Of a DNA stretch of 10,616 bases, positions 5,309 through 10,616 are shown one piece after another; positions within the stretch are counted from its first letter, which is position 1; each line of letters begins with the position of its first letter. A program made the translations under genes and the position numbers. Origin of the DNA: Nitrospirae bacterium RBG_13_39_12 (GTDB lineage Bacteria > Nitrospirota > Thermodesulfovibrionia > Thermodesulfovibrionales > SM23-35); the NCBI GenBank assembly GCA_001805125.1, contig MHEF01000135.1:1-10616 (forward strand). The letters run 5' to 3'. Under the pieces are notes generated by a model that made no database searches, was not told the DNA's origin, and saw nothing but the letters and a program-made list of their open reading frames with translations.

Positions 5309-6358
5309 GTGAAAGAAGAAAAAATAAGGGAAGACGTTAGGGATTATTTAAACTCTTTTCTCATTGAAGGTGGTTATTGTTTTAATGACCCTAAAAAATT
5401 GTGTTTAGCCATTACCAGTTTGTCGAACGACATATATATCTTCAGCAAAAAAGATTTCCTTGTGCATTTGTTAAGATTCAGAACTGACATTGAAAATGCT
5501 AAAACCTTCAAAGAAGCCTCAGATTCTTTTTTAACTTTATTAAAACCAATATCTAAGGAGAAACCTGCTGATTTTATTCAAGAGACAAAAAAGCAAAGGA
5601 TGACAAGGGAAGATGCCTACGGAGGATATGAAAGAAAGAGTGATAAATACAAGGGCAAAAAAAGAGGCGATATTTGGAATGTTATTAAAAAGGCAGAAGA
5701 TATACTGACTGGTAAGAAGATAAGTGAGTGGGAGCGCATCGGAATAGGTGAACTCGAATGGTTCAAGCTTTTTTCAAAACTCTCAAGAGGAATTGCTAAA
5801 GGAATTGAACTTCACGACTTAGAAGCTTACACGGGATACAGTACAAAGGCGATCCATAAAATGATAGATGAACAGTGTGTATTAAAGGATGTGTTGGATA
5901 TCTTTAATAAAAAGATTAAAACAGCATTAGCAAAGCAAAAACCTGATGACAGGACTTTCTTAAACACGATCAAAGGAGTATGGGGTAAAAAGGCAGCATT
6001 GGTCTTAGAGAATTGTACTTATGAAGGGGAACGAGGCCGTAAAGTCTCTAAGGAGACTATAAAGGAGAGGCATAAAAGGATAAGAGAAGTTATTTACAGT
6101 GGGAAAATTGAAAAGGTTAATTCAGGGACTTACTACAGTAGAGACTTTAGAGTATTTCTATGCGTAATGGCTCGTGTTGTTTATCACCTCTTGTTTGAAA
6201 TTCCCTTTTTAGGCGACAAATTGAAAAGAGAAGCAATATCAGAGTTTAGAAATTTTGCAAAAAAATATGATATAAAACTCTCTAAATTATCTGACTTCCA
6301 ATTTATAGAAAGCAAACCCACATCAAAAGGCTTACCCGACATAAAGCCTCATAAATAG
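5309..6358 (+). CDS. Hypothetical helix-rich protein, 349 residues
   Basis: Unrecognised, probably soluble, almost all helical and very lysine-rich. The N-terminal part (1-100) is a helical domain. A basic linker rich in K, R and G (about 105-135, including KSDKYKGKKRGD) connects to a second helical region (about 135-245). A basic third region ends with a hydrophobic helix pair near 285-305 (VFLCVMARVVYHLLFEIPF), too interrupted by charges to be a clear membrane anchor. The basic character suggests nucleic-acid binding, but I see no nuclease or HTH motif. It starts with GTG and has no strong Shine-Dalgarno sequence. The 103-bp gap upstream holds an 8-bp inverted repeat (AAAGGGAA 5223-5230, TTCCCTTT 5274-5281). 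It may share the promoter at 4770 with the preceding gene. Confidence 0.75.
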   Translation: MKEEKIREDVRDYLNSFLIEGGYCFNDPKKLCLAITSLSNDIYIFSKKDFLVHLLRFRTDIENAKTFKEASDSFLTLLKPISKEKPADFIQETKKQRMTREDAYGGYERKSDKYKGKKRGDIWNVIKKAEDILTGKKISEWERIGIGELEWFKLFSKLSRGIAKGIELHDLEAYTGYSTKAIHKMIDEQCVLKDVLDIFNKKIKTALAKQKPDDRTFLNTIKGVWGKKAALVLENCTYEGERGRKVSKETIKERHKRIREVIYSGKIEKVNSGTYYSRDFRVFLCVMARVVYHLLFEIPFLGDKLKREAISEFRNFAKKYDIKLSKLSDFQFIESKPTSKGLPDIKPHK

Positions 6359-6451
6359 CCATTCTTCCTAATAGCACGAAATAGATTCAATTCCGTTCCT
6401 TTCAGATCAATCAGAAATCCGACATAATACCAATATATGTAAAAAAAAGAT

Positions 6452-6471
6452 TTTTGTTCCAATTTTGTTCC
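6452..6471. repeat. Tandem TTTTGTTCC repeat
   Basis: TTTTGTTCC occurs at 6452-6460 and 6463-6471, an 11-bp period. This is the same period and T-rich style as the terminal arm-type sites (CTATACAA twice). It sits just before the replication operon's first ribosome-binding site. It could be an arm-type site left from another integrative element, or a protein-binding site controlling the operon. Confidence 0.4.
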
Positions 6472-6500
6472 CGAATCCGAAAAAAGGAGGTAAAAGAATA

Positions 6501-6740
6501 ATGGGAAAACACACCTTTGAAGATACTTCAATAGTAGCATTCTTATCTCTCAAAAATTACAAGGTAACACCACAGAGAACCTATGACGGAAAAGTTGTCT
6601 TTATTGTAGAAGGCAAGGATATTAACAGGGCATTGCAGGAGCTTTATGGCAATTCTCAAGTAGGTGTTTTGGATTTTATTAAGACTTTAAAAGCCTTACG
6701 CTCAAGTATCTTTGCACTCAAAGCAGGGGGTGAAAGATGA
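6501..6740 (+). CDS. Small DUF5659-like protein
   Basis: A 79-residue protein. The start is set by a strong Shine-Dalgarno AGGAGG at 6485-6490, 10 bases before ATG 6501; an in-frame ATG 36 bases earlier lacks one. The pattern FEDTSIVAFLSLKNYKVTPQ, then a VVFIVEG strand and a following helix (INRALQELYG), resembles DUF5659, short phage- and island-borne proteins of unknown function that often sit beside primase/helicase genes. This is recognition by pattern, not by search. The stop overlaps the ATG of the next gene (ATGA at 6737-6740), making it the first gene of a tight replication operon. It may be an accessory or binding factor for the helicase. Confidence 0.8.
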   Translation: MGKHTFEDTSIVAFLSLKNYKVTPQRTYDGKVVFIVEGKDINRALQELYGNSQVGVLDFIKTLKALRSSIFALKAGGER

Positions 6741-8284
6741 AATCTATACTTGATCAGAATTTAATCACTGTATATTCATTCCCTTTTGATATATTTCCAT
6801 CAAAGCTATTGAATGTCATTAATGTACTAAGTGAAGCCTTACATGTGGAGCCTGAAATTGTAGCAAGTGCAATGCTTACCATAATAAGTGGGACAATAGG
6901 CAACACTGTAAGAATATCCCCTAAACATGGTTTTGAAGTGGCACCCTTTATATGGCTGATTATCATTGCCTTAAGTGGTTATGGTAAATCCCCTGTGATT
7001 CAAACCCTTCTAAAGCACATCAATGAATTGCAGGCAAAGGCTTATAACGAATACCAAAAGCAGTTTCAAGAATATGAAAGAAGACTTAGAAAGGCTAAAC
7101 AAGATGAAAGCATAGATATACCAGAGAAGCCAAAATTAAAACATCATGTTGTATCAGATTGTACGGTGGAGGCATTGGCTAATGTGTTTGAGAATGATAG
7201 CAGAGGGGTTATTAGCTATCAGGATGAAATAGCAAGTTTAATTTTAGGTCTTGACCAGTACAAAGTCAAAGGGAACGATAGACAGCATTATTTGGAACTA
7301 TTTAACTGTGATAGCTGGAAGATAGACAGAAAATCAGGTGTCAAGTTTATCCACAACACAGGTACTTCTATTATTGGTGGGATACAGCCTAAAGTTATGC
7401 CTGACGTCTTCAAAGTAAATTCTTTTGATGATGGGTTTCTACCCCGTTTCTTATTGCTCAATGCTGAAAACAGACCCATGAAGTTTAGCAGACAAGCAAT
7501 TATTGAAGAGATTATATCTTACTGGAGAGACCTATTAAATTGGTGCTATGCCATTCCATTAGAACATGATGATGATGGATTCATAAAACCAAAAGTTTTA
7601 ACCCTGAGTAGCAAAGCCTTAGACATATGGGAACAATTCTATAACGATTACGGCGATAAGATGCCTTTCCTTTCAGAAAGGGCAAGGGTCTTTATCCCGA
7701 AACTTATAGCCTATCACAGTCTTAAGTTTGCTGGAGTTTTACATGTCATAGAGGCATTCAGCAAAGGTATAACATCCATAAACAACTTAATCGAGGATGA
7801 GACAATACATCACGCTATTGAATTAATAAAATTCTATGCTGGACAGACTATTAAGGCATTGAAACTGTATGAGAAACCAGAAGACACTCTAAATGAATTT
7901 CAGAAGAGACTCATTGAAACACTACGTAGCTTGAAGGGAGAGGTTAAAAACGGGAAATTACAGTTATCAAGAATTGTTGAGCTATTCAATCATGGCGTAC
8001 CTGAAGGTGTGAGTCATACTCCAGAAGGAATTAGCAATATGTTGGCTGATTTGGGGTTAACTACTGAAAAAAGCACGGGCAATTATTCATATCTTTTATG
8101 GGAATCTGAGAAGATACAAAAACTTTTTTCTAAAACAACCGTAACTACTGTAACTACTGTAACTACTGTAACTGATAAATCAAATTCAGAAAACAACAAA
8201 GTTACTGAAGTTACGGATGTTACCGTTAATTCTGATGAAGAAGTTATAGACCTTGAACATGAGGAGTTTGAAATAGTCAAATGA
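6737..8284 (+). CDS. DUF3987-type replication helicase/ATPase
   Basis: A 515-residue P-loop ATPase like those that serve as replicative helicases or primase-helicase partners in phages and integrative elements. The Walker A is LSGYGKSP (79-86, K84). Walker B is VISYQDE (158-164, D163/E164). A sensor-like strand SIIGGIQP (211-218) and a candidate arginine finger in DDGFLPRF (R237) follow. A charged coiled segment (about 98-135) is inserted after Walker A. No primase (AEP or TOPRIM) domain is present, so priming must come from elsewhere or from the host. The tail has a V-T-T repeat (467-479), then VTEVTDVTV, then an acidic end. The repetitive DNA there looks iteron-like. The gene is coupled by ATGA overlaps to both neighbours. 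Likely role: replication of the excised circle. Confidence 0.88.
   Translation: MKSILDQNLITVYSFPFDIFPSKLLNVINVLSEALHVEPEIVASAMLTIISGTIGNTVRISPKHGFEVAPFIWLIIIALSGYGKSPVIQTLLKHINELQAKAYNEYQKQFQEYERRLRKAKQDESIDIPEKPKLKHHVVSDCTVEALANVFENDSRGVISYQDEIASLILGLDQYKVKGNDRQHYLELFNCDSWKIDRKSGVKFIHNTGTSIIGGIQPKVMPDVFKVNSFDDGFLPRFLLLNAENRPMKFSRQAIIEEIISYWRDLLNWCYAIPLEHDDDGFIKPKVLTLSSKALDIWEQFYNDYGDKMPFLSERARVFIPKLIAYHSLKFAGVLHVIEAFSKGITSINNLIEDETIHHAIELIKFYAGQTIKALKLYEKPEDTLNEFQKRLIETLRSLKGEVKNGKLQLSRIVELFNHGVPEGVSHTPEGISNMLADLGLTTEKSTGNYSYLLWESEKIQKLFSKTTVTTVTTVTTVTDKSNSENNKVTEVTDVTVNSDEEVIDLEHEEFEIVK
8141..8223. repeat. Opposed GTAAC arrays, iteron-like, inside the helicase gene
   Basis: GTAAC occurs at 8141, 8150, 8159 and 8168, an exact 9-bp period with GTAACTACT as the perfect unit three times. 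After 28 bp that are about 79% AT (8173-8200), the inverse GTTAC occurs at 8201, 8210 and 8219, again at 9-bp period. The two clusters therefore face each other across an AT-rich centre, a layout like iterons flanking a DNA-unwinding element. In protein it reads as repeated V-T-T and V-T-x. Repeats of codons alone would not require the inverted second cluster, although valine-threonine composition partly explains it. Confidence 0.6.
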
Positions 8285-8649
8285 GATACAAAGTCTTAGA
8301 AAGTTTCAAGATTAAAACGTTAAAAAAGGAAATGGAACTGCAAGCAGGGCAGGTTGTCACTCTTCCTCATGACAAGGCTATCATTCTAATCAGTGAAGGT
8401 AAGATTACTCCCTTTGATGATACAGCTTATAGGGTCTACTCGGAGAATCTACATGCTTACCTTTGGGTTGTAGAAGATGATAAGGATATTGACCGTCTCA
8501 GAGAACAAGGCATAAAAGAAGCTATCTACACAAGACAGGAAATAGAGAAACTAAAAGATATTGATAAAGACTCTCTCAAGGTAATCCACAGAGTTAAAGA
8601 GGTCTTTGAGTCATCAAAGGTCGTGGAGATAAAGGGCTGTGAAGACTGA
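8281..8649 (+). CDS. Hypothetical protein of the replication operon, 122 residues
   Basis: Not confidently recognised. The N-terminal 45 residues look like a small beta-barrel (YKVLESFKIKTL, ELQAGQVVTLPHDKAIILISEGKI), a pattern common in short phage and island proteins. The rest is mixed: a strand (YLWVVEDD), then IKEAIYTRQEIEKLKDI and a helix with VIHRVKEVFESSKVVE. It has no membrane segment and no catalytic motif. The ATG overlaps the helicase stop (ATGA, 8281-8284), and its own end overlaps the next gene by 11 bp, so it belongs to the operon. A helper role in replication or loading of the ATPase is inferred from position only. Confidence 0.82.
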   Translation: MRYKVLESFKIKTLKKEMELQAGQVVTLPHDKAIILISEGKITPFDDTAYRVYSENLHAYLWVVEDDKDIDRLREQGIKEAIYTRQEIEKLKDIDKDSLKVIHRVKEVFESSKVVEIKGCED

Positions 8650-8920
8650 GCTTGAAACACAGGAGATTGAGGCGATAGCCGATAAGGTTATCGAGAAAAT
8701 GAAACCGTTGCTTGCTGGTAATGGTAAGTCAGAGGATGATGTTATCTTTGATGTAGAGGGGTTAACTCAATATTTGAAGGTATCTAAGCAATGGATTTAC
8801 GAAAGAACACACCTGAAAAAGATAGCACACTTAAAAATAGATGGGCAATTGAGATTTAGGAAAAAGGATATTGATAAATGGCTTAGCTCTTATAATATCC
8901 CCGCTATAAACACACCTTGA
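8639..8920 (+). CDS. AlpA/excisionase-like HTH protein
   Basis: A 93-residue product with an N-terminal acidic helix (about 4-25) and a winged helix-turn-helix of the MerR/excisionase (HTH_17) type at about 34-82. The signature is FDVEGLTQYLKVSKQWIYER, then a basic wing (LKIDGQLRFRKKDIDKWL). Proteins of this type act as recombination directionality factors (Xis) or as small transcriptional switches in integrative elements. It starts with GTG, 11 bp inside the preceding gene. It sits before the XRE and integrase genes, the usual place for an excision factor. Which role applies here cannot be told from sequence. Confidence 0.85.
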   Translation: MKTELETQEIEAIADKVIEKMKPLLAGNGKSEDDVIFDVEGLTQYLKVSKQWIYERTHLKKIAHLKIDGQLRFRKKDIDKWLSSYNIPAINTP

Positions 8921-8963
8921 AGGATTTTAAAGGCTATAAAGTAAGAGGAGGCCATAAGATTGT

Positions 8964-9026
8964 ATGTCCGATAACCTATATAAGAAACCCTTAATAATAA
9001 ACAATCTACAAACCACTGTGCTTTAA
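8964..9026 (+). CDS. Possible 20-residue peptide ORF with Shine-Dalgarno
   Basis: An AGGAGG (8946-8951) stands 12 bases before ATG 8964, which opens a 20-codon frame (MSDNLYKKPLIINNLQTTVL) ending at 9026. The ribosome-binding sequence is otherwise unexplained in this 140-bp gap between the excisionase-like and XRE genes. The spacing is longer than ideal and the peptide is not recognisable. It may be a real small protein, a leader peptide, or the remains of a lost gene. Confidence 0.2.
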   Translation: MSDNLYKKPLIINNLQTTVL

Positions 9027-9047
9027 ATTGTGCACTAAAAATAATTC

Positions 9048-9076
9048 TTGACTTTCTAACAATGTTAGTATATGAT
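9048..9076 (+). promoter_or_regulatory. XRE-integrase promoter with operator-like dyad
   Basis: TTGACT (9048-9053) and TATGAT (9071-9076) have the ideal 17-bp spacing. Between them lies the dyad CTAACAATGTTAG (9056-9068; 5-bp arms, 3-bp centre), well placed for a repressor to block RNA polymerase. The XRE protein encoded directly downstream is the natural candidate, giving autoregulation. The predicted transcription start coincides with the ATG at 9083, so the transcript would be leaderless. Confidence 0.65.
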
Positions 9077-9082
9077 TTAGAT

Positions 9083-9316
9083 ATGCAAACCTGGACACCT
9101 GAAGAAATAGAGCAATTCAGAAAAGACAACAAGCTAAGCAGAAGGGCTTTAGGTGAGCTTTTAGGTGTTACAGGCAATTGCATATATCAATGGGAAAGGG
9201 GGTTGAGAGAGCCGAGTAAAACAACAAAAATACTTTTATCAAGGATTGAGCAAGAACTAAAAGGAAAGAAAAAACAAAAAGGAAAGGTAGGTGAAAAGAA
9301 GCATGGCAAAAAGTAA
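9083..9316 (+). CDS. XRE-family HTH transcriptional regulator
   Basis: A 77-residue DNA-binding protein. The HTH lies at about 18-41 (LSRRALGELLGVTGNCIYQW), followed by the ERG and P signature typical of Cro/C1/XRE proteins, with a strongly basic lysine-rich tail (about 60-77). An ATG at 9062 would add seven residues but lies inside the promoter, between the -35 and the -10. The ATG at 9083 coincides with the expected first transcribed base, so I take that start. Its 3' end overlaps the integrase gene by 14 bp, making a two-gene unit. It probably controls integrase expression and its own, through the dyad at 9056-9068. Confidence 0.87.
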   Translation: MQTWTPEEIEQFRKDNKLSRRALGELLGVTGNCIYQWERGLREPSKTTKILLSRIEQELKGKKKQKGKVGEKKHGKK

Positions 9317-10409
9317 GCATCGGGGGATATTCCTGAGAAACCGCATTTACTGGATTAGATATGCAGGGCTTGATGGTAAGATGGTTTATGAATCCTCAGG
9401 CAACGAAAAGTTTAAAGATGCTGAAGCCCTGCTTATCCAGCAGAAGCAATCTATCAAAGAAGGCAAGCAACCTGAGATTAGGAAAATCTCCAATTACACA
9501 TTCAAAGAACTTTCTGAGAAATACCAATCATGGATTAACGGCAGACAGAAATCAGCCAGAACAAAAGGCTATCTCATCAAACAGTTGGTTGAAAGGTTCG
9601 GTAACTTTCCGATTAGGAGATTCAATACGGTGATTGTGGAACAATTACAGACAGACCTTATGAATAGAGGATTAAAGAATAGTAGCTGTAATAAGGTCTT
9701 GAATGTTCTCAAACATATGTTTACAAAAGCTGTGGAATGGGAGATGGTAGAGTCTGAAACATTAAAGCGTACCAGAAAAGTAAAGCTATTAAGAGACGAT
9801 GGGAAAAGGTTAAGGTATCTCTCTACAGAGGAGTGTCAAGCCTTAATCAATGCCTGTGATAATCACCTGAAGCCTATTGTAGTAACAGCAGTGAATACAG
9901 GCATGAGAAAAGGTGAAATACTCTCTCTTAAATGGGATAATGTAGACCTTAGACATGGCTTCATTCTGTTAGATGTAACAAAGAATGGAGAGAGAAGGGA
10001 AATACCTATTAACGATACTCTCAGGATAACCTTACAGGGTATTACAAGGCGGTTAGATATTCCTTATGTATTCTATGACCAAAATATAGGGAAAGCCTAT
10101 CAGGATGTTAAGAGAAGCTTTAAAACAGCATTGAGAAGAACAGGGATAAGAGATTTTCATTTCCATGACCTGAGACATACCTTTGCATCTCATCTTGTTA
10201 TGGCAGGGGTAGATTTAACCACAGTGTCAAGGCTGTTAGGGCATAAAACTTTAACTATGACCTTGAGGTATGCTCATCTTGCACCTGCTCACATGGTTAA
10301 AGCTATGGATATCTTGGACAATACCTTAAATGGTAAGTTTAGCTCAGTAGGTGAACGTTTGCATGATGCAAACTATACAAAAACTATACAATCGGCAGAG
10401 GCAAGGTAA
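9303..10409 (+). CDS. int: Tyrosine recombinase/integrase
   Basis: Phage-type site-specific recombinase that moves the island into and out of tRNA-Val. In the 372-residue reading from GTG 9291 the parts are: an N-terminal arm-binding domain (about 8-60), a core-binding SAM-like domain (about 68-165) and a catalytic domain (about 175-340). Catalytic residues are R206 (NTGMRKGE), K231, H292 and R295 (HDLRH), H318 (LLGHK) and the nucleophile Y327 (LRYAHL); all are present. I prefer the ATG at 9303 (368 residues), because AGGTG at 9289-9293 is a ribosome-binding sequence 9 bases upstream. The extreme C-terminal codons contain the right arm-type repeat. The gene reads towards the intact tRNA and ends about 12 bp before attR. 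Confidence 0.95.
   Translation: MAKSKHRGIFLRNRIYWIRYAGLDGKMVYESSGNEKFKDAEALLIQQKQSIKEGKQPEIRKISNYTFKELSEKYQSWINGRQKSARTKGYLIKQLVERFGNFPIRRFNTVIVEQLQTDLMNRGLKNSSCNKVLNVLKHMFTKAVEWEMVESETLKRTRKVKLLRDDGKRLRYLSTEECQALINACDNHLKPIVVTAVNTGMRKGEILSLKWDNVDLRHGFILLDVTKNGERREIPINDTLRITLQGITRRLDIPYVFYDQNIGKAYQDVKRSFKTALRRTGIRDFHFHDLRHTFASHLVMAGVDLTTVSRLLGHKTLTMTLRYAHLAPAHMVKAMDILDNTLNGKFSSVGERLHDANYTKTIQSAEAR
10373..10392. repeat. Integrase arm-type binding site, right end
   Basis: This is an exact 20-bp copy of the left-end sequence at 330-349, in the same orientation. It lies within the last codons of the integrase gene (residues NYTKTIQS), about 30 bp inside the att core. The overlap of coding sequence and binding site is compact but common in this class of element. 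Confidence 0.75.
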
Positions 10410-10421
10410 GATGAAATCTCC

Positions 10422-10486
10422 TAAGTGCTTGAAAAATATGGTAGGCACGAGGGGTATCGAACCCCTGACCTCTTCCGTGTCAAGGA
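10422..10486. repeat. attR: right 65-bp attachment-site copy
   Basis: Identical to 149-213. It covers 17 bp beyond the tRNA and the 3' 48 bases of the intact tRNA-Val. Integration therefore rebuilt a full tRNA at this end, the side that carries the tRNA promoter and 5' half. Confidence 0.95.
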
Positions 10487-10513
10487 AGCGCTCTACCACT
10501 GAGCTACGCGCCT
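10439..10513 (-). tRNA. tRNA-Val (anticodon GAC)
   Basis: The 75-base gene folds into a full cloverleaf. The acceptor is AGGCGCG against CGUGCCU (one G-U), the D stem GCUC/GAGC, and the anticodon stem CUUCC/GGAAG. The loop UUGACAC gives anticodon GAC, which reads valine GUC/GUU codons. The T stem is AGGGG/CCCCU with loop UUCGAUA. The discriminator A and CCA are encoded. It is the integration target and remains functional because the element supplies an identical 3' part. Confidence 0.97.
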
Positions 10514-10526
10514 GTAAGACTTTATA

Positions 10527-10556
10527 AAATAACATTTTACCCATTACTCCTGTCAA
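10527..10556 (-). promoter_or_regulatory. Promoter of tRNA-Val
   Basis: On the minus strand a perfect TTGACA (10556-10551) is followed after 18 bp by TTATTT (10532-10527), or after 17 bp by GTTATT. Transcription would begin about 7 bases before the tRNA 5' end. It lies in chromosomal DNA outside the island, so the tRNA keeps its own promoter. Confidence 0.55.
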
Positions 10557-10616
10557 CCTTGAGTTTATATCTTTTAGTCTCTTTTGACAGTTAATCATCT
10601 CTTTTTATATACTTTC

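Larger units (their letters stand above)
149..10486. mobile_element. Complete tRNA-Val-integrated genomic island carrying Cas9
   Basis: Two identical 65-bp direct repeats delimit the element, and the distance between them (10,273 bp) is its expected circular size. One repeat is part of an intact tRNA-Val gene, the other a tRNA 3' fragment. Inside lie a tyrosine integrase next to the intact-tRNA end, an excisionase-like HTH gene, a DUF3987-type replication ATPase and an XRE regulator, which is the standard core of small integrative elements. No relaxase, type IV secretion, terminase or capsid genes are visible, so transfer probably relies on a helper. The cargo is a type II-D-like CRISPR-Cas9 locus and four genes of unknown function. 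The exact repeats and uninterrupted integrase suggest the element is intact and may still excise. Confidence 0.93.

Noticed and set aside
6349..6540. 63-codon minus-strand frame between the orphan gene and the replication operon
   Set aside because: It opposes the strong ribosome-binding site and start at 6501 and has low-complexity hydrophobic content without a start signal.
8083..8280. 65-codon minus frame opposite the helicase tail
   Set aside because: It is the complement of the repetitive V-T-T coding DNA and shows the same repetition.
9361..9633. 90-codon plus-strand frame inside the integrase
   Set aside because: Overlaps the conserved N-terminal integrase sequence in another frame and has no signals of its own.
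10344..10598. 84-codon minus-strand reading frame over the tRNA
   Set aside because: It contains the familiar false translation of a tRNA gene (RSSVVER...RGSIPLVP).

Overview
The window holds one complete integrated genetic element of about 10.27 kb, bounded by a perfect 65-bp direct repeat (149-213 and 10422-10486) that comes from the 3' half of a tRNA-Val(GAC) gene. The intact tRNA is at the right edge on the minus strand. The left copy is the displaced 3' fragment. About 150 bp (left) and 130 bp (right) of chromosome flank it. The DNA is AT-rich. The style of the proteins and the presence of a compact type II-D-like Cas9 suggest an uncultivated bacterium, possibly Nitrospirota. That assignment is an inference, since no marker gene is present.

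Layout, left to right. (1) attL, a terminator-like hairpin, an integrase arm-type repeat and GC-rich alternative hairpins (149-432). (2) A leftward, translationally coupled pair of unknown genes, one with a single membrane segment (580-1352), with its own promoter. (3) A long intergenic stretch with a 12-bp perfect hairpin (1353-1737). (4) A 762-residue Cas9 with RuvC and HNH catalytic residues intact and no IscB-type PLMP domain (1738-4026). (5) A convergent RNA module on the minus strand: a predicted tracrRNA (about 4015-4192) and a CRISPR array of four repeats and three spacers (4242-4497), followed by an AT-rich leader-like region with a perfect palindrome. (6) A structured non-coding region and two orphan genes of unknown function (4861-6358). 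(7) A rightward replication and control operon: a small DUF5659-like protein, a DUF3987-type helicase/ATPase with iteron-like GTAAC repeats in its 3' end, an unknown protein and an AlpA/excisionase-like HTH protein (6501-8920). (8) A leaderless XRE regulator overlapping a tyrosine integrase (9083-10409).

How it works together (inference): integrase, excisionase-like protein and arm sites move the element in and out of tRNA-Val. The DUF3987 protein probably replicates the excised circle. There is no relaxase, conjugation, capsid or packaging gene, so it looks like a satellite or hitchhiking island. Its main recognisable cargo is a minimal interference-only CRISPR system: Cas9, tracrRNA and a short array, with no cas1, cas2, cas4 or csn2. 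Such a system would be suited to immunity or competition against other mobile elements, and would depend on adaptation machinery supplied elsewhere or on a fixed set of spacers.
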